Shown here one piece after another: positions 33,310 through 44,634 of a stretch of DNA of 64,000 nucleotides (within the stretch, counting starts at the first letter, position 1; every line of letters starts with the position of its first letter). The notes under the pieces were generated by a model. It saw only the letters and a list, made by a program, of their open reading frames with translations. It was not told the origin of the DNA and made no database searches. A program made the position numbers and the translations under genes. The DNA lies in NCBI RefSeq assembly GCF_025813715.1, contig NZ_CP107532.1, positions 868,001 to 932,000 on the forward strand. Reading direction: 5' to 3'. The DNA comes from Methylobacterium sp. FF17. GTDB lineage: Bacteria; Pseudomonadota; Alphaproteobacteria; Rhizobiales; Beijerinckiaceae.

Positions 33310-33558
33310 TCAGGCCCGGCGGCGGTCGGCGACGAATCCGATGCCGAGGCCCAGCACTGCGCCGATGACGGCGAAGATGCCGATGTGCTGCATCTGGCCC
33401 GTGGTCAGGGAGCCGCCACGCGTACCCGCCGGCGAATCTCCCTGAATCTCGAGGCTGAACGAGCCCACCTTGATCTCGGCGGCCTCGGGCCGGGTGAGAT
33501 ACCCGGCCAGACCGCCGACAACAAGACCGACGAGGAGGAGAACGGCCTTCGCGTTCAA
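33310..33558 (-). CDS. Two-helix membrane protein encoded between atpD and atpC
   Basis: 82 residues from a TTG at 33556-33558, which lies 4 bp after the atpD stop with TAAGG just ahead. Helices are VLLLVGLVVGGLAGYLT (residues 6-22) and HIGIFAVIGAVLGLGIGFVA (58-77). Both are glycine-rich, and a polar loop lies between (KVGSFSLEIQGDSPAGTRGG). The closeness to atpD implies co-transcription and perhaps translational coupling. I do not recognise the family. A role in ATP synthase assembly or regulation is only suggested by position. Confidence 0.7.
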   Translation of the reverse strand: MNAKAVLLLVGLVVGGLAGYLTRPEAAEIKVGSFSLEIQGDSPAGTRGGSLTTGQMQHIGIFAVIGAVLGLGIGFVADRRRA

Positions 33559-33562
33559 CGCC

Positions 33563-35050
<1,488 letters not shown>

Positions 35051-35069
35051 TCAGGGCGTCGGAGAGCGC

Positions 35070-35945
35070 TCAGAGCGCTTCGGCACCCGAGATGATCTCG
35101 ATGAGTTCCTTGGTGATCATGGCCTGACGCGTGCGGTTGTAGATCTGCGTCTGCTTCTTGATCATTTCGCCGGCGTTGCGCGTGGCGGAATCCATGGCAC
35201 CCGTGCGGGCGCCCTGCTCGGAGGCAGCGTTCTCGAGGAGCGCGCGGAACACCTGGACGGTGAGGTTGCGCGGGAGGAGCGTATCGAGGATCGCCTCCTC
35301 GCTCGGCTCGAACTGGAGCGCCGCGTCGGGGGCCGTGGCGCCGGTCTCCGGCAACTCGGCCGGAATCAGCTTCTGAGCGGTCGGGATCTGCGAGATCACC
35401 GAACGGAAGCGCGAGTAGAACAGCGTCGCCACGTCGAACTCGCCGGCATCGAAGCGGGCGATGATGCTCTCGGCAATCTCAGCGGCGAACTCGTAATCGA
35501 CCGCCTTGTTGCCACGCAGGTCACGGTTCTCGATGATCTCGTCGCGAAACTGGCGACGAAGCAGGTCGTAGCCCTTCTTGCCGACAGTGATGATCTTCAC
35601 CGTCTTGCCCTCGGCCGCCAGCTTGCGAGCGTGCTCGCGGGCCAGACGCGCGATCGACGAGTTGAAGCCGCCGCACAGGCCGCGGTCGGCGGTGCAGACG
35701 ATGAGCAGGTGGGTCTTCTCCGCGCCGGTGCCGGAGAGGAGCTTCGGACCCTGGACGCCGCCGACGAGATTCGCCGCGAGGTTGCCGAGTACCTGCGACA
35801 TCTTCTCGGCGTAGGGGCGCGCGCTCTCAGCGGCCATCTGGGCGCGCCGCAGCTTGGCGGCAGCGACCATCTGCATCGCCTTGGTGATTTTCTGCGTGCC
35901 CTTCACCGAGGTGATGCGGTTCCGCAGATCCTTCAAACTCGCCAT
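35070..35945 (-). CDS. atpG: ATP synthase F1 gamma subunit
   Basis: 291 residues from the ATG at 35943-35945. N-terminal [20 protein letters not shown] and the C-terminal signature [15 protein letters not shown] form the coiled-coil rotor shaft. The central Rossmann-like part has [15 protein letters not shown]. It lies 46 bp upstream of atpD and 118 bp after atpA. Confidence 0.98.
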   Translation of the reverse strand: MASLKDLRNRITSVKGTQKITKAMQMVAAAKLRRAQMAAESARPYAEKMSQVLGNLAANLVGGVQGPKLLSGTGAEKTHLLIVCTADRGLCGGFNSSIARLAREHARKLAAEGKTVKIITVGKKGYDLLRRQFRDEIIENRDLRGNKAVDYEFAAEIAESIIARFDAGEFDVATLFYSRFRSVISQIPTAQKLIPAELPETGATAPDAALQFEPSEEAILDTLLPRNLTVQVFRALLENAASEQGARTGAMDSATRNAGEMIKKQTQIYNRTRQAMITKELIEIISGAEAL

Positions 35946-36063
35946 GGGGTGACTTCCAGATCCATCCGCTGCCGCTCAAGGCGAGGCGCCCGAACGGACC
36001 GGGCGCCTGCTCTCACTGAGGTCCGGCCACCGGGAGGCGGCCGGTTTCACTGTTGACGTCAGC

Positions 36064-37593
36064 TCAGGCGAGCGACTTGGCGACGCTCTCGACAACGCCC
36101 TTCAGGGTCTTGGCGCTGTCGTCGGACAGGTCCTTCGAGTCGCGGATCTTGGTCAGCAGGTCAGCGTGCTTGGTGCGCAGGGCCGAGAGCAGGGCGTCCT
36201 CAAAGGGACGAACCTTGTTCAGCGGAAGGCTGTCCAGGTAGCCGTTCACGCCGGCATAGATCACCGCGACCTGCTCTTCCATCTTCAGCGGCGAGAACTG
36301 CGGCTGCTTCAGGAGTTCGGTGAGGCGCGAGCCGCGATTCAGGAGCTTCTGGGTCGAGGCGTCGAGATCTGAGCCGAACTGCGCGAAGGCGGCCATCTCG
36401 CGGTACTGCGCGAGCTCGCCCTTGATCTTGCCGGCGACCTTCTTCATCGCCTTCGTCTGAGCCGAGGAGCCCACGCGAGACACCGAGAGGCCGACGTTCA
36501 CCGCCGGGCGGATGCCCTGGTAGAACAGGTCGGTCTCGAGGAAGATCTGGCCGTCGGTGATCGAGATCACGTTGGTGGGAATGTAGGCCGAGACGTCGTT
36601 CGCCTGGGTCTCGATGACCGGGAGCGCGGTCAGCGAGCCGTTGCCGGCGGCGTCGCCCATCTTGGCGGCGCGCTCGAGCAGCCGCGAGTGCAGGTAGAAC
36701 ACGTCGCCGGGATATGCCTCGCGGCCCGGCGGACGGCGCAGCAGCAGCGACATCTGGCGGTAGGCGACGGCCTGCTTGGAAAGATCGTCATACACGATCA
36801 CGGCGTGCATGCCGTTATCGCGGAAGTACTCGCCCATGGCGCAGCCCGCGAAGGGCGCAATGAACTGCATCGGCGCGGCGTCGGAAGCGGTCGCCGCGAT
36901 GACGATCGAGTATTCCAGAGCGCCATTGTCCTCGAGGGACTTTACGAACTGGGCGACGGTGGAGCGCTTCTGGCCAATGGCGACGTAGACGCAATAGAGC
37001 TTGGCGTTCTCGTCAGTGCCCGCATGGGCCGGCTTCTGGTTCAGGATGGTGTCGAGGGCGATGGCGGTCTTGCCGGTCTGGCGATCGCCGATGATGAGCT
37101 CGCGCTGGCCGCGACCGACGGGGATGAGCGCGTCGATGGCCTTGAGGCCGGTTGCCATCGGCTCGTGCACCGACTTGCGCGGGATGATGCCCGGCGCCTT
37201 CACGTCGACGCGGCGACGCTCGGTGGTGGCGATGGGACCCTTGCCGTCGATGGGGTTGCCGAGGGCGTCAACGACGCGGCCGAGCAGCGCCTTGCCGACC
37301 GGCACGTCCACGATGGCGCCGGTGCGTTTGACGGTCTGGCCTTCCTTGATGTCGCGATCGGACCCGAAGATCACGATGCCGACGTTGTCCTGCTCGAGGT
37401 TGAGGGCCATGCCGCGCACGCCCGACTCGAACTCGACCATCTCGCCAGCCTGAACGCTGTCGAGGCCGTAGGCGCGGGCAATGCCGTCACCAACGGACAG
37501 GACCTGGCCGACCTCGGTCACTTCGGCTTCCTGGCCGAAATTCTTGATCTGGTCCTTCAGGATCGCGGAGATCTCGGCGGCGCGGATGTCCAT
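36064..37593 (-). CDS. atpA: ATP synthase F1 alpha subunit
   Basis: 509 residues from the ATG at 37591-37593, the regulatory nucleotide-binding subunit. [18 protein letters not shown] is its P-loop with the alpha-specific Gln, and the signature [17 protein letters not shown] is near residue 365. The N-terminal [20 protein letters not shown] binds the delta subunit. Length and motifs are standard. Confidence 0.98.
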   Translation of the reverse strand: MDIRAAEISAILKDQIKNFGQEAEVTEVGQVLSVGDGIARAYGLDSVQAGEMVEFESGVRGMALNLEQDNVGIVIFGSDRDIKEGQTVKRTGAIVDVPVGKALLGRVVDALGNPIDGKGPIATTERRRVDVKAPGIIPRKSVHEPMATGLKAIDALIPVGRGQRELIIGDRQTGKTAIALDTILNQKPAHAGTDENAKLYCVYVAIGQKRSTVAQFVKSLEDNGALEYSIVIAATASDAAPMQFIAPFAGCAMGEYFRDNGMHAVIVYDDLSKQAVAYRQMSLLLRRPPGREAYPGDVFYLHSRLLERAAKMGDAAGNGSLTALPVIETQANDVSAYIPTNVISITDGQIFLETDLFYQGIRPAVNVGLSVSRVGSSAQTKAMKKVAGKIKGELAQYREMAAFAQFGSDLDASTQKLLNRGSRLTELLKQPQFSPLKMEEQVAVIYAGVNGYLDSLPLNKVRPFEDALLSALRTKHADLLTKIRDSKDLSDDSAKTLKGVVESVAKSLA

Positions 37594-37662
37594 CGTCGGG
37601 CCTCTTATCGTTGATTGAATGAATGGGGTTGGGAACGGGAAGCGGTCGGGCCTCGGAGGCCC

Positions 37663-38235
37663 TTACCGGGCTTCCCGCATCGCGAGCCGAATTCCGTTGA
37701 GCTTGGTGCGAAGCGACGCGTCCACCATGCGGCTGCCGATCTTGACCACGAGGCCCCCGATCAGGCTGGGGTCGATCCGGAGGTCGAGGTCGATCTCGGA
37801 CTTGGCGACGTCGCGCAGGGAAGCCTTGATCTCCTCGACGACGGCATCCGAGGGACGCTCGGCGACGGTGACTTCGGCGCGGACGATGCCCTTCGACTCC
37901 CGCACCAGGGCACGGAAGGCGCGGATCATGTCGGGGAGTGCGAACAGGCGGCGGTTAGCGGCGGCGAGGCGGATGAAGTTGCCGCCTATGCCACCGATGC
38001 CGGACTTCTCCAGGAGGGCCAGGATGGCGGCTTCCTGCTCGGCGCCCGAGAAGATCGGGCTGCGCACGAAGCGGCGCAGGTCCGCACTCTCCTTGAGCAT
38101 CCCGTCGAACCGATCGAGGTTCGCCGCGACGCCATCGATGTCACGCTCGTCGCGCGCCAGCTCGAACAAAGCCGACGCGTAACGCGCCGCTACGCCTGCA
38201 ACCGGGGAACCCGCCTCGGAACCGTTCTGCGCCAC
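37663..38235 (-). CDS. atpH: ATP synthase F1 delta subunit
   Basis: 190 residues from the GTG at 38233-38235, which gives the family N-terminus AQNGSEAGSPVAGVAARYAS with GAGAGAG upstream. An in-frame TTG six codons earlier is less likely. Conserved parts are RYASALFELARDE at the N-terminus and the C-terminal DPSLIGGLVVKIGSRMVDAS. It forms the peripheral stalk cap on F1. It is first in the operon. The F0 genes are not in this window, as is usual when F0 and F1 are split. Confidence 0.93.
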   Translation of the reverse strand: MAQNGSEAGSPVAGVAARYASALFELARDERDIDGVAANLDRFDGMLKESADLRRFVRSPIFSGAEQEAAILALLEKSGIGGIGGNFIRLAAANRRLFALPDMIRAFRALVRESKGIVRAEVTVAERPSDAVVEEIKASLRDVAKSEIDLDLRIDPSLIGGLVVKIGSRMVDASLRTKLNGIRLAMREAR

Positions 38236-38393
38236 GCGCCGCTCTCTCTTCAATCCTGCCTGAGGGCTCCGCCCGTTTCACACCGTGTTCGGCGGGGGCT
38301 CAAGAACCGTCAGGATTGGGAACGTGCCGGTCTGCGCGAGCTGTAGAAGCCTGCCCTTCCGGCGCGGCGAGGGCCTAGCATGCGTGTAGAGGG

Positions 38394-38418
38394 GGCGCAA
38401 GACGAGGGAACTTGCGCC
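38394..38418. promoter_or_regulatory. Perfect inverted repeat upstream of the ATP synthase operon
   Basis: GGCGCAAG (38394-38401) and CTTGCGCC (38411-38418) are a perfect 8-bp inverted repeat with a 9-bp spacer. They lie in the 287-bp gap between the atpH start and the end of the DsbA-like gene. It could be an operator or a hairpin. It lies about 160 bp from the atpH start. Confidence 0.35.
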
Positions 38419-38522
38419 GAGGCCTTGCTGAACGTGGAAACCCCGACCCGGTTCGGTGCGCGGAAACGGTGGCGAAGGTGAGGCATCCCCTTCGTTCAGA
38501 TCGGTCGGCGGAGAACCGGACT

Positions 38523-39224
38523 TCAGCAGGCGACCTGATCGCAGCGTCGGGACGCGGCGATCATTCGGGCGAGGGCCTTCGGTCCCGGATGACCGAGAAG
38601 ACCTGTATTGCCAAGGACGTAGGAGGGGGTCGCGGACAGGCCGAGATCCGCGGCCATGCGCATCTGGGCCTTCAGGGCGAGGCGAACGTCCTCGCTGTCT
38701 GCGATCGTCTCGATCTCGCCCGAGGTCACGCCGAGCTTGGTCGCGGCCTGCAATGCGCCCGGACCGTCGATCCTGCCGGGCTTCGCCAGCAGCGTGCGAT
38801 AGAGGCTCCAGGCGGCCGCCGAACCGAGCTTGCGCTGAACCGCGAGCGCGACCTTCGCGGCCTGGGCGGATTGAACCGCGAGAATTGGGTTGTTGATGAG
38901 CCCGATTCGCAGGGCCGGGTCACTCTCGCTCAACGAAGCCATGTCCGCCGCCGCCTTCCGGCAGTACGGGCAGTTGTAGTCGAAGAACTCGTAGAGGGTG
39001 GTGCCGGCATCCGCCGGACCGATATACGTCACCCCGCGCAAGGCCGGTATTTCGCCAACGATCTCGCCGGGCAGGCGCATGTTCGCGACCGGACGGCCCT
39101 CGTCATTCTCGACCTTGTAGGCCTGGCCATAGCCCTGCGCCAGGACGGGCCCCAGGCTCGAGGCGAGGCCGGCGGATGCCAGGAGGAAGCGCCGACGGTC
39201 GAGGCGCAGCGAAGCGAGGCTCAT
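38523..39224 (-). CDS. DsbA-family thiol oxidoreductase, Tat-exported
   Basis: 233 residues from the ATG at 39222-39224. [17 protein letters not shown] at residues 9-25 is a twin-arginine signal, cleaved near VLAQG. The thioredoxin-fold active site is [13 protein letters not shown] (Cys85, Cys88), and SATPSYVLG supplies the cis-Pro loop. It probably oxidises or isomerises disulfides in the periplasm, as in the DsbA/BdbD-like Com1 group. The protein ends in CDQVAC, giving an extra Cys pair at the C-terminus that could form a structural disulfide. Confidence 0.88.
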   Translation of the reverse strand: MSLASLRLDRRRFLLASAGLASSLGPVLAQGYGQAYKVENDEGRPVANMRLPGEIVGEIPALRGVTYIGPADAGTTLYEFFDYNCPYCRKAAADMASLSESDPALRIGLINNPILAVQSAQAAKVALAVQRKLGSAAAWSLYRTLLAKPGRIDGPGALQAATKLGVTSGEIETIADSEDVRLALKAQMRMAADLGLSATPSYVLGNTGLLGHPGPKALARMIAASRRCDQVAC

Positions 39225-39308
39225 GGGGCAGCCCGGAATACGAGGGAAAGCGGTCAGGCTTCTAGACCGGGCGTAGCCGCGCCGCCAGCATCACCCTCCG
39301 GCGACGCT

Positions 39309-39938
39309 CTATTCGCGCATGGCACCTGGCCGGTCGCCCGCAGCCCAGGCCAGGGCCTGCTCCAACCGGTCGTTGCCCCAGAACAGCTCGCCATCATCGG
39401 TCAGGAAGGTCGGCGCGCCGAAGATGCCGCGGGAGCGAGCCTCCTCGCCGTTGACCCGCAGGCGCCCCTTGTTGGCCTCGGTCGCAGCCTGCTTGAGGAT
39501 GATGGTCCCGTCGAGCCCGAGCCCGTTGAGAAGCGCTACGACGGCGGGGGGCTCGGCGATCGACTGTCCCCGCGCGAAGGCACTCTCGTAGACGGCCTTG
39601 GAGAAGGGCACGAGCCAATCGTGGTCCATGCCGTACGTGGCGGCGCGCGTGGCACTCAGGCTGTTTTGCGGGAAGGGATCGGGGCGCTTCACGGGTGGCA
39701 GCCCGAAGCGTGCGGCCTCGCGCTCCACGTCGCGCCACATGTGCCGGCCCTTGGCGGGATAAAGGTTGAAGGGCGAGGAATTCCACCCTTGCGCGGCGAA
39801 GATGGGCCCAACGAGGAACGGCCTCCAGCGCACCTCGACCCCACTTGCCTGCGCCAGTGCCTCGATCCGCATGGCAGCGAGATAGGAATAGCTGGACGCG
39901 AACTCGTACCAGAATTCGATTGTCGGCCTACGCGGCAT
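39309..39938 (-). CDS. 2-hydroxychromene-2-carboxylate isomerase-like protein (DsbA fold)
   Basis: 209 residues from the ATG at 39936-39938. A TTG extension of 11 codons is possible. [20 protein letters not shown] replaces the CxxC of DsbA with Ser, as in the glutathione-dependent NahD/kappa-GST group. [40 protein letters not shown] and RLEQAL near the end are family hallmarks. It may isomerise an aromatic intermediate with glutathione, and the real substrate is unknown. It sits beside another DsbA-fold gene, 84 bp away, on the same strand. Confidence 0.87.
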   Translation of the reverse strand: MPRRPTIEFWYEFASSYSYLAAMRIEALAQASGVEVRWRPFLVGPIFAAQGWNSSPFNLYPAKGRHMWRDVEREAARFGLPPVKRPDPFPQNSLSATRAATYGMDHDWLVPFSKAVYESAFARGQSIAEPPAVVALLNGLGLDGTIILKQAATEANKGRLRVNGEEARSRGIFGAPTFLTDDGELFWGNDRLEQALAWAAGDRPGAMRE

Positions 39939-40118
39939 GCGTCGAATCTCCGGGTCCAAGGTCGGCCGCAAGTGTCACCTGCAGGCGTGGCTGCGACAAG
40001 GCGGTTTCGTGCCACGGTCATGCTGGGCGAACGCCGCCGGCGGCATGGCGGTTGCACGGTCCCGCGCTCCGCTGATAAGCCGCCGCCATCTCGAAGTCCC
40101 GAACCTGAAGCGAGCCCC

Positions 40119-41360
40119 ATGTCCGACGCGAATCCGAAGCCCGTCAACAAGGTCGTGCTCGCCTATTCGGGCGGCCTCGACACCTCGATCATCCTGAAGT
40201 GGCTGCAGACCACCTATGGCTGCGAGGTCATCACCTTCACCGCCGATCTCGGCCAGGGCGAGGAGTTGGAGCCGGCGCGTCGCAAGGCCGAACTCCTCGG
40301 CATCAAGCCCGAGAACATCTTCATCGAGGACCTGCGCGAGGAATTCGTGCGCGACTACGTGTTCCCGATGTTCCGGGCCAACGCAGTCTACGAGGGCGTC
40401 TACCTCCTCGGTACCTCGATCGCCCGCCCGCTGATCGCGAAGAAGCAGATCGAGATCGCCGAGCGCCTCGGGGCCGATGCGGTCTGCCACGGGGCCACCG
40501 GCAAGGGCAACGATCAGGTCCGGTTCGAGCTCGGCTATTACGCACTGAAGCCGGACGTGACCGTCATCGCGCCCTGGCGCGAGTGGGACCTGAAGAGCCG
40601 CGAGCAGCTCATCGCCTTCGCCGAGCAGCACCAGATTCCGATCTCGAAGGACAAGCGCGGCGAGAGCCCGTTCTCGGTGGACGCCAACCTCCTGCACGCC
40701 TCCTCTGAGGGCAAGGTTCTGGAGGATCCCGCCGACGAGGTGCCGGACTACGTCTACTCACGTACCATCTCGCCGGAGGAAGCTCCCGAGACGCCGACCA
40801 TCGTCACCATCGGCTTCGAGAAGGGCGACGCGGTCTCCATCGACGGCGAGGCGCTCTCCCCCGCGAGCCTGCTGGCCAAGCTCAACCAGCTCGGGCACGA
40901 CAACGGCATCGGCCGGCTCGACCTCGTCGAGAACCGCTTCGTCGGCATGAAGAGCCGCGGCATGTACGAGACGCCGGGCGGCACCATCCTGCTGCCGGCC
41001 CACCGCGCGATCGAGTCGATCACCCTGGACCGGGGTGCGGCGCATCTGAAGGACCAGCTCATGCCGCAATACGCGGAGCTGATCTACAACGGATTCTGGT
41101 TCTCGCCGGAGCGCGAAATGCTTCAGGCGCTCATCGACAAGAGCCAGGAGATGGTCACCGGCGAGGTCCGGCTGAAGCTCTACAAGGGCGGTGTGCATGT
41201 GATCGGCCGCACCAGCCCGAACTCGCTCTACGATCAGGACCTGGTCACCTTCGAGGAAGGTGCAGTCGCCTACGACCACCGCGACGCAGCTGGCTTCATC
41301 AAGCTGAACGCCCTACGCCTGCGTACGCTCGCCCAGCGCAAGAAGAAGCTCGGCGCCTGA
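40119..41360 (+). CDS. argG: Argininosuccinate synthase
   Basis: 413 residues from ATG 40119. It joins citrulline and aspartate using ATP in arginine synthesis. The N-type PP-loop [15 protein letters not shown] (residues 15-29), [19 protein letters not shown], and [16 protein letters not shown] are all intact. Length matches the family. It is divergent from the isomerase gene across 180 bp, and a hairpin follows the stop. Confidence 0.98.
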   Translation: MSDANPKPVNKVVLAYSGGLDTSIILKWLQTTYGCEVITFTADLGQGEELEPARRKAELLGIKPENIFIEDLREEFVRDYVFPMFRANAVYEGVYLLGTSIARPLIAKKQIEIAERLGADAVCHGATGKGNDQVRFELGYYALKPDVTVIAPWREWDLKSREQLIAFAEQHQIPISKDKRGESPFSVDANLLHASSEGKVLEDPADEVPDYVYSRTISPEEAPETPTIVTIGFEKGDAVSIDGEALSPASLLAKLNQLGHDNGIGRLDLVENRFVGMKSRGMYETPGGTILLPAHRAIESITLDRGAAHLKDQLMPQYAELIYNGFWFSPEREMLQALIDKSQEMVTGEVRLKLYKGGVHVIGRTSPNSLYDQDLVTFEEGAVAYDHRDAAGFIKLNALRLRTLAQRKKKLGA

Positions 41361-41368
41361 TCCGCGAC

Positions 41369-41399
41369 GATTGCCCCTTCTACGCGAGGGGGGGCGATC
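41369..41399. terminator. Hairpin between convergent argG and nnrD
   Basis: GATTGCCCC at 41369-41377 pairs with GGGGCGATC at 41391-41399 (one G-T wobble). It lies in the 54-bp convergent gap. It has no clear T-tract on either strand. Confidence 0.4.
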
Positions 41400-41414
41400 A
41401 CAGCGGCGGAGGAC

Positions 41415-42305
41415 TCAAGCATCGGCATCCACGGCGCGAATCAGCGCCGGAACCTCGCCCGAGATCTCCCGGGCCAGGAAGCCGACGGGGCCAACGGATG
41501 CGGCAAGGCGTGCACCGGCCTCGCCGTGCAGGTAGACGCCCCAGAGCGCCGCCCGAACCGGTTCGACGCCGCGCGCCAGGATGCCGGTGATGATTCCGGC
41601 GAGCGCGTCGCCGGATCCGGATGTGGCCAGACCGACACCACCACCGGCGTAGTGCCAGCACGCGCCATCGGGCGCGACGATCCAGCTCTCGGCGCCTTTC
41701 ATGATCACCACCGCCTGAAACAGCTCGGCCGCGCTTTGCGCAGCCCTGAGGGGCTCGGCTTCTACGGCTTCCCGCTTCCAGTCGAGAACCTGCGCCATCT
41801 CGCCCGCATGCGGTGTGAGAATGGGCCGTCGCCCAAGAGCGCGCACGGTCGCAGCATGCTGGTTCAGTTCGCAGATCGCCCCCGCATCGAGGACATAGGC
41901 GGTGTCCGTATGCTTCGTCAGCAGCGCCTCGACGAGCGCCGTCGTGGGGCCGCAAGTGCTCATACCGGGCCCAATGAGAACGGCGTCGCATCGATCGGCC
42001 GCCTTGGAGACCTGCTCAAGCGCTCCCTCCGGGTCGATCTCGCCGGCATTGGTCTCTGGCAGGCCAATCACCATCGCCTCGGGCACGGCGAGCGCCATCG
42101 CCACGGCGACGCTGCGGACGGACGCGATCTTCAGCTTACCGGCCCCCGCACGAAGTGCCGCGACGCCGGCGAGGAAGACGGCGCCGGGGACTTCAGCGCA
42201 GCCACCGAGGACGAGGACGCTGCCACGGTCGTCCTTGCTGCCGGCCTCCGGTGTCGGCAGGGGGAGAGCACGCAAACCCTCGCGTGTCAGTTGGTTGTGC
42301 TTCAT
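41415..42305 (-). CDS. nnrD: ADP-dependent NAD(P)H-hydrate dehydratase
   Basis: 296 residues from the ATG at 42303-42305. It dehydrates damaged NADHX/NADPHX back to NAD(P)H. It has the ribokinase-like C-terminal YjeF domain: DDRGSVLVLGGCAEVPGAVF, LIGPGMSTCG, ILTPHAGEMAQVL, and LATSGSGDALAGIITGIL with the catalytic Asp. The N-terminal NnrE epimerase domain is absent, so the epimerase must be encoded elsewhere. Its start overlaps the phosphatase stop (ATGA), indicating coupling. Confidence 0.92.
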   Translation of the reverse strand: MKHNQLTREGLRALPLPTPEAGSKDDRGSVLVLGGCAEVPGAVFLAGVAALRAGAGKLKIASVRSVAVAMALAVPEAMVIGLPETNAGEIDPEGALEQVSKAADRCDAVLIGPGMSTCGPTTALVEALLTKHTDTAYVLDAGAICELNQHAATVRALGRRPILTPHAGEMAQVLDWKREAVEAEPLRAAQSAAELFQAVVIMKGAESWIVAPDGACWHYAGGGVGLATSGSGDALAGIITGILARGVEPVRAALWGVYLHGEAGARLAASVGPVGFLAREISGEVPALIRAVDADA

Positions 42306-43066
42306 CGGACGTCCTCCTTCGGCGAGGGCTCGGCCGTGATCGGCGCGCCGGCTCGCTCCATCGGTGCGACGAAATTGTAGCGCTCGAGCCTGACCCCGCC
42401 CGTGGTTCCGGCTTCCGCGCGGTACGCGTATTCGGTGACCGAGCAATTCAGGACATCGCCTTCCGCATCGATGCCCAGGATCTCCGCCTCGGTCATCTGC
42501 TCTAGAAGGTAGCGCAGGCAGAGGACGACGACCTGATGGGCGACGATGAGCACCCGCTTCTCGCCGTGATGCAGGGAAATGGTATCCATGGCTCCGCGCA
42601 GGCGCAGAATCACGTCGCACCAGCTCTCGCCGCAGGTCGGACGGTAGTAGAACTTTCCGAGCTGAGCTCGGAGAGCGGCCTGTTCGGGATAGAGTTCCTC
42701 GATGCCCGTGCGGGTCAGGCGATCGAGCAACCCGAGCTCCTTCTCCCGAAGGCGCTCGTCGACGAAGTCGTCGGAAGCCTCGGCGGCCACGCCTCCCGCC
42801 TGCCGGATGCCCGCAACGGTCTGTCGTGCTCGGCGATAGGGGGAGGTGAGGACCACGTTCGGGCGCTCGGACTCGGGCATCGCCGCGAACCACGCGCCGA
42901 GGGCCTCGGCCTGCGATTGGCCCCGCTCGCTCAACGGGACGTCGACGTCACGCTCCGTGATGTCGATACGCGAGAGCCCCGCATCGACGGCCGCATCCCG
43001 GGCGACATTCCCGGCGCTCTCGCCGTGACGGACAATCCAGATCCGGCTCGGCCAGCGTTGCAGCAT
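42302..43066 (-). CDS. Histidine phosphatase family protein
   Basis: 254 residues from the ATG at 43064-43066. IWIVRHGESAGN gives the nucleophilic His14 of the phosphoglycerate-mutase-like superfamily. LTSPYRRARQTV supplies the second Arg, FVDERLREKELGLLD the acidic loop, and LIVAHQVVVLCL the second His. It probably dephosphorylates a small metabolite. It is coupled to nnrD by a 4-bp overlap, a pairing that might reflect nucleotide or cofactor repair. Confidence 0.9.
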   Translation of the reverse strand: MLQRWPSRIWIVRHGESAGNVARDAAVDAGLSRIDITERDVDVPLSERGQSQAEALGAWFAAMPESERPNVVLTSPYRRARQTVAGIRQAGGVAAEASDDFVDERLREKELGLLDRLTRTGIEELYPEQAALRAQLGKFYYRPTCGESWCDVILRLRGAMDTISLHHGEKRVLIVAHQVVVLCLRYLLEQMTEAEILGIDAEGDVLNCSVTEYAYRAEAGTTGGVRLERYNFVAPMERAGAPITAEPSPKEDVR

Positions 43067-43153
43067 TCATAGGGTCCTCGGCTTGATCGTCCTCCCCAAC
43101 GCTCGCGAGGGCCGGACGTTCGATCCTGCGCGGCTTTGACCCTGGAACCGGCG

Positions 43154-43720
43154 TCAGGCCGGAAGCCAACGCGCTCCATCCCGGCGAAAATCACCGGGAC
43201 CCAGATCGGCATAGCGCAGGAAGATCTGGAGCGCCGGCTGCATTTCGTGGTGCTGGTCTGGCAGGTCGGCCACAGCGCCGTAGGGCGCCTGCGTATCGAC
43301 CGCCGGGACGTCGCGAGCGGCGTCCCACAGGATCGCGAGGGTGCGGACCAAGGCGATATGGTGTTCGGTCACGTCGAAGGTGACGTGCTCGGGCGTCTCG
43401 CCGGTGGATTCGTCGCGAAACACGTCGCCGACATCGTCCGAATCGAGCTTGGCCAGGGTGTTGTGGTAGGCATAGCGTCCCGGCTTCAGAACCGCATTGT
43501 CCGTGAATACCGCGAGCGCGTCCCCCAGCGCTCGATGCTCCTCGTCCGCCCCGTCGTCGTCACCGGTCACGTTGAAGATGTCGCCATCGCGATCGGTGCT
43601 GCCGTAGGGCGCATCCGGATGGACAATGGGAGCACCGGCGCCGTCGCGGTTCCAGGCCACCACCATCCGGCGGATCAGGGCGATACGCTCCAGCGTGAGT
43701 TCGAAGGTCGGCTCGGTCAT
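43154..43720 (-). CDS. Hypothetical protein with an internal duplication
   Basis: 188 residues from the ATG at 43718-43720, no recognised family. Two halves repeat: FELTLERIALIRRMVVAW (about 6-23), ending in PDAPYGS, and FDVTEHHIALVRTLAILW (about 114-131), ending in TQAPYGA. The region between is acidic (VTGDDDGADEEHRALGDALA). It is cytoplasmic, with no signal peptide or helices. It lies 87 bp upstream of the histidine phosphatase gene on the same strand and may belong to that operon. Confidence 0.75.
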   Translation of the reverse strand: MTEPTFELTLERIALIRRMVVAWNRDGAGAPIVHPDAPYGSTDRDGDIFNVTGDDDGADEEHRALGDALAVFTDNAVLKPGRYAYHNTLAKLDSDDVGDVFRDESTGETPEHVTFDVTEHHIALVRTLAILWDAARDVPAVDTQAPYGAVADLPDQHHEMQPALQIFLRYADLGPGDFRRDGARWLPA

Positions 43721-43819
43721 CGTCGGGTCTTTCGCGCGTGTCGCCGCGAGGGCGCCCGTCTCGGCCGATGGGGGCCGCCGGGAGGTTGGGCGGCAGGTAC
43801 CCGATCCGGCGGTTGCGGG

Positions 43820-44482
43820 CTACCGCTTCAGGCAGCCCATCAGCCCCGAGACGCCGTTCATGCGCGCCTGGATCCGGGCGGCCTGGGCCCGCACGCCCCG
43901 CGACGGCAGGGCAGGATTGCGCAGGATCGGGTTCGGCAGCACGGCAGCGAGCAGGGCCGCCTCGCCGCGCGTGAGCGCGCGGGCGGGCTTGCCGAACCAA
44001 CGCTGCGCCGCAGCTTCCGCCCCGAACACCCCTTCTCCCCACTCCGCGATGTTCAGGTAGATTTCCATCGTGCGCGGCTTCCCCCAGAGAGCATCGGCGA
44101 GGAGCGCCAGGGGAATCTCCAGGCCCTTGCGGATCACGGACCGGCCCGGCCACAGGAAGACGTTCTTCACGGTTTGCATCGGGATCGTCGAGGCGCCCCG
44201 GCTCGGCCCCTCCTCGTCATCGACCACGTCCCGCAGCGCGCCCCAATCGACGCCACCGTGCAGGCAGTAGCGCTGGTCTTCCGACGCCACGACCGCCTGG
44301 ACGAGGTACGGCGAGATCGCGTCCAGGCTCACCGCCTGACGATCCACGGATCGCAGCGTCAACCAACGTCCGAGCATCAGGGTTGAGGGCGGCGTCAGCG
44401 CGCTATAGACGAGCGCGAGGCACAATAAGAGAGCGAACGCGAGAATGGGGAGGAGCAGGATGAGATTGACGACCCGCCGCAT
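43820..44482 (-). CDS. mtgA: Monofunctional biosynthetic peptidoglycan transglycosylase
   Basis: 220 residues from the ATG at 44480-44482 (MRRVVNLILLLPILAFALLL). A 54-codon in-frame extension is Arg-rich and improbable. One N-terminal membrane anchor is followed by the GT51 domain: catalytic Glu in VVASEDQRYCLHGGVDW, then SRGASTIPMQTVKNVFLWPG, RKGLEIPLALLADALWGKPR and MEIYLNIAEWGEGVFGAEAA. It polymerises lipid II into glycan strands at the inner membrane. It is divergent from the prenyl synthase gene. Confidence 0.93.
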   Translation of the reverse strand: MRRVVNLILLLPILAFALLLCLALVYSALTPPSTLMLGRWLTLRSVDRQAVSLDAISPYLVQAVVASEDQRYCLHGGVDWGALRDVVDDEEGPSRGASTIPMQTVKNVFLWPGRSVIRKGLEIPLALLADALWGKPRTMEIYLNIAEWGEGVFGAEAAAQRWFGKPARALTRGEAALLAAVLPNPILRNPALPSRGVRAQAARIQARMNGVSGLMGCLKR

Positions 44483-44634
44483 CACCCCGCCCCTGCGCGT
44501 GCCGAAGGCCCTGCGCGATGCCCCAGGGCGCGCCGCGACCGTCCGCAGCGGCCTCTCCGCGCTCTCCCCAGCGTCCTGAATCCGAACCTCCCCCGCCCGC
44601 GACACGACATCCCCGACCGAAGGCCCGACCGAAC

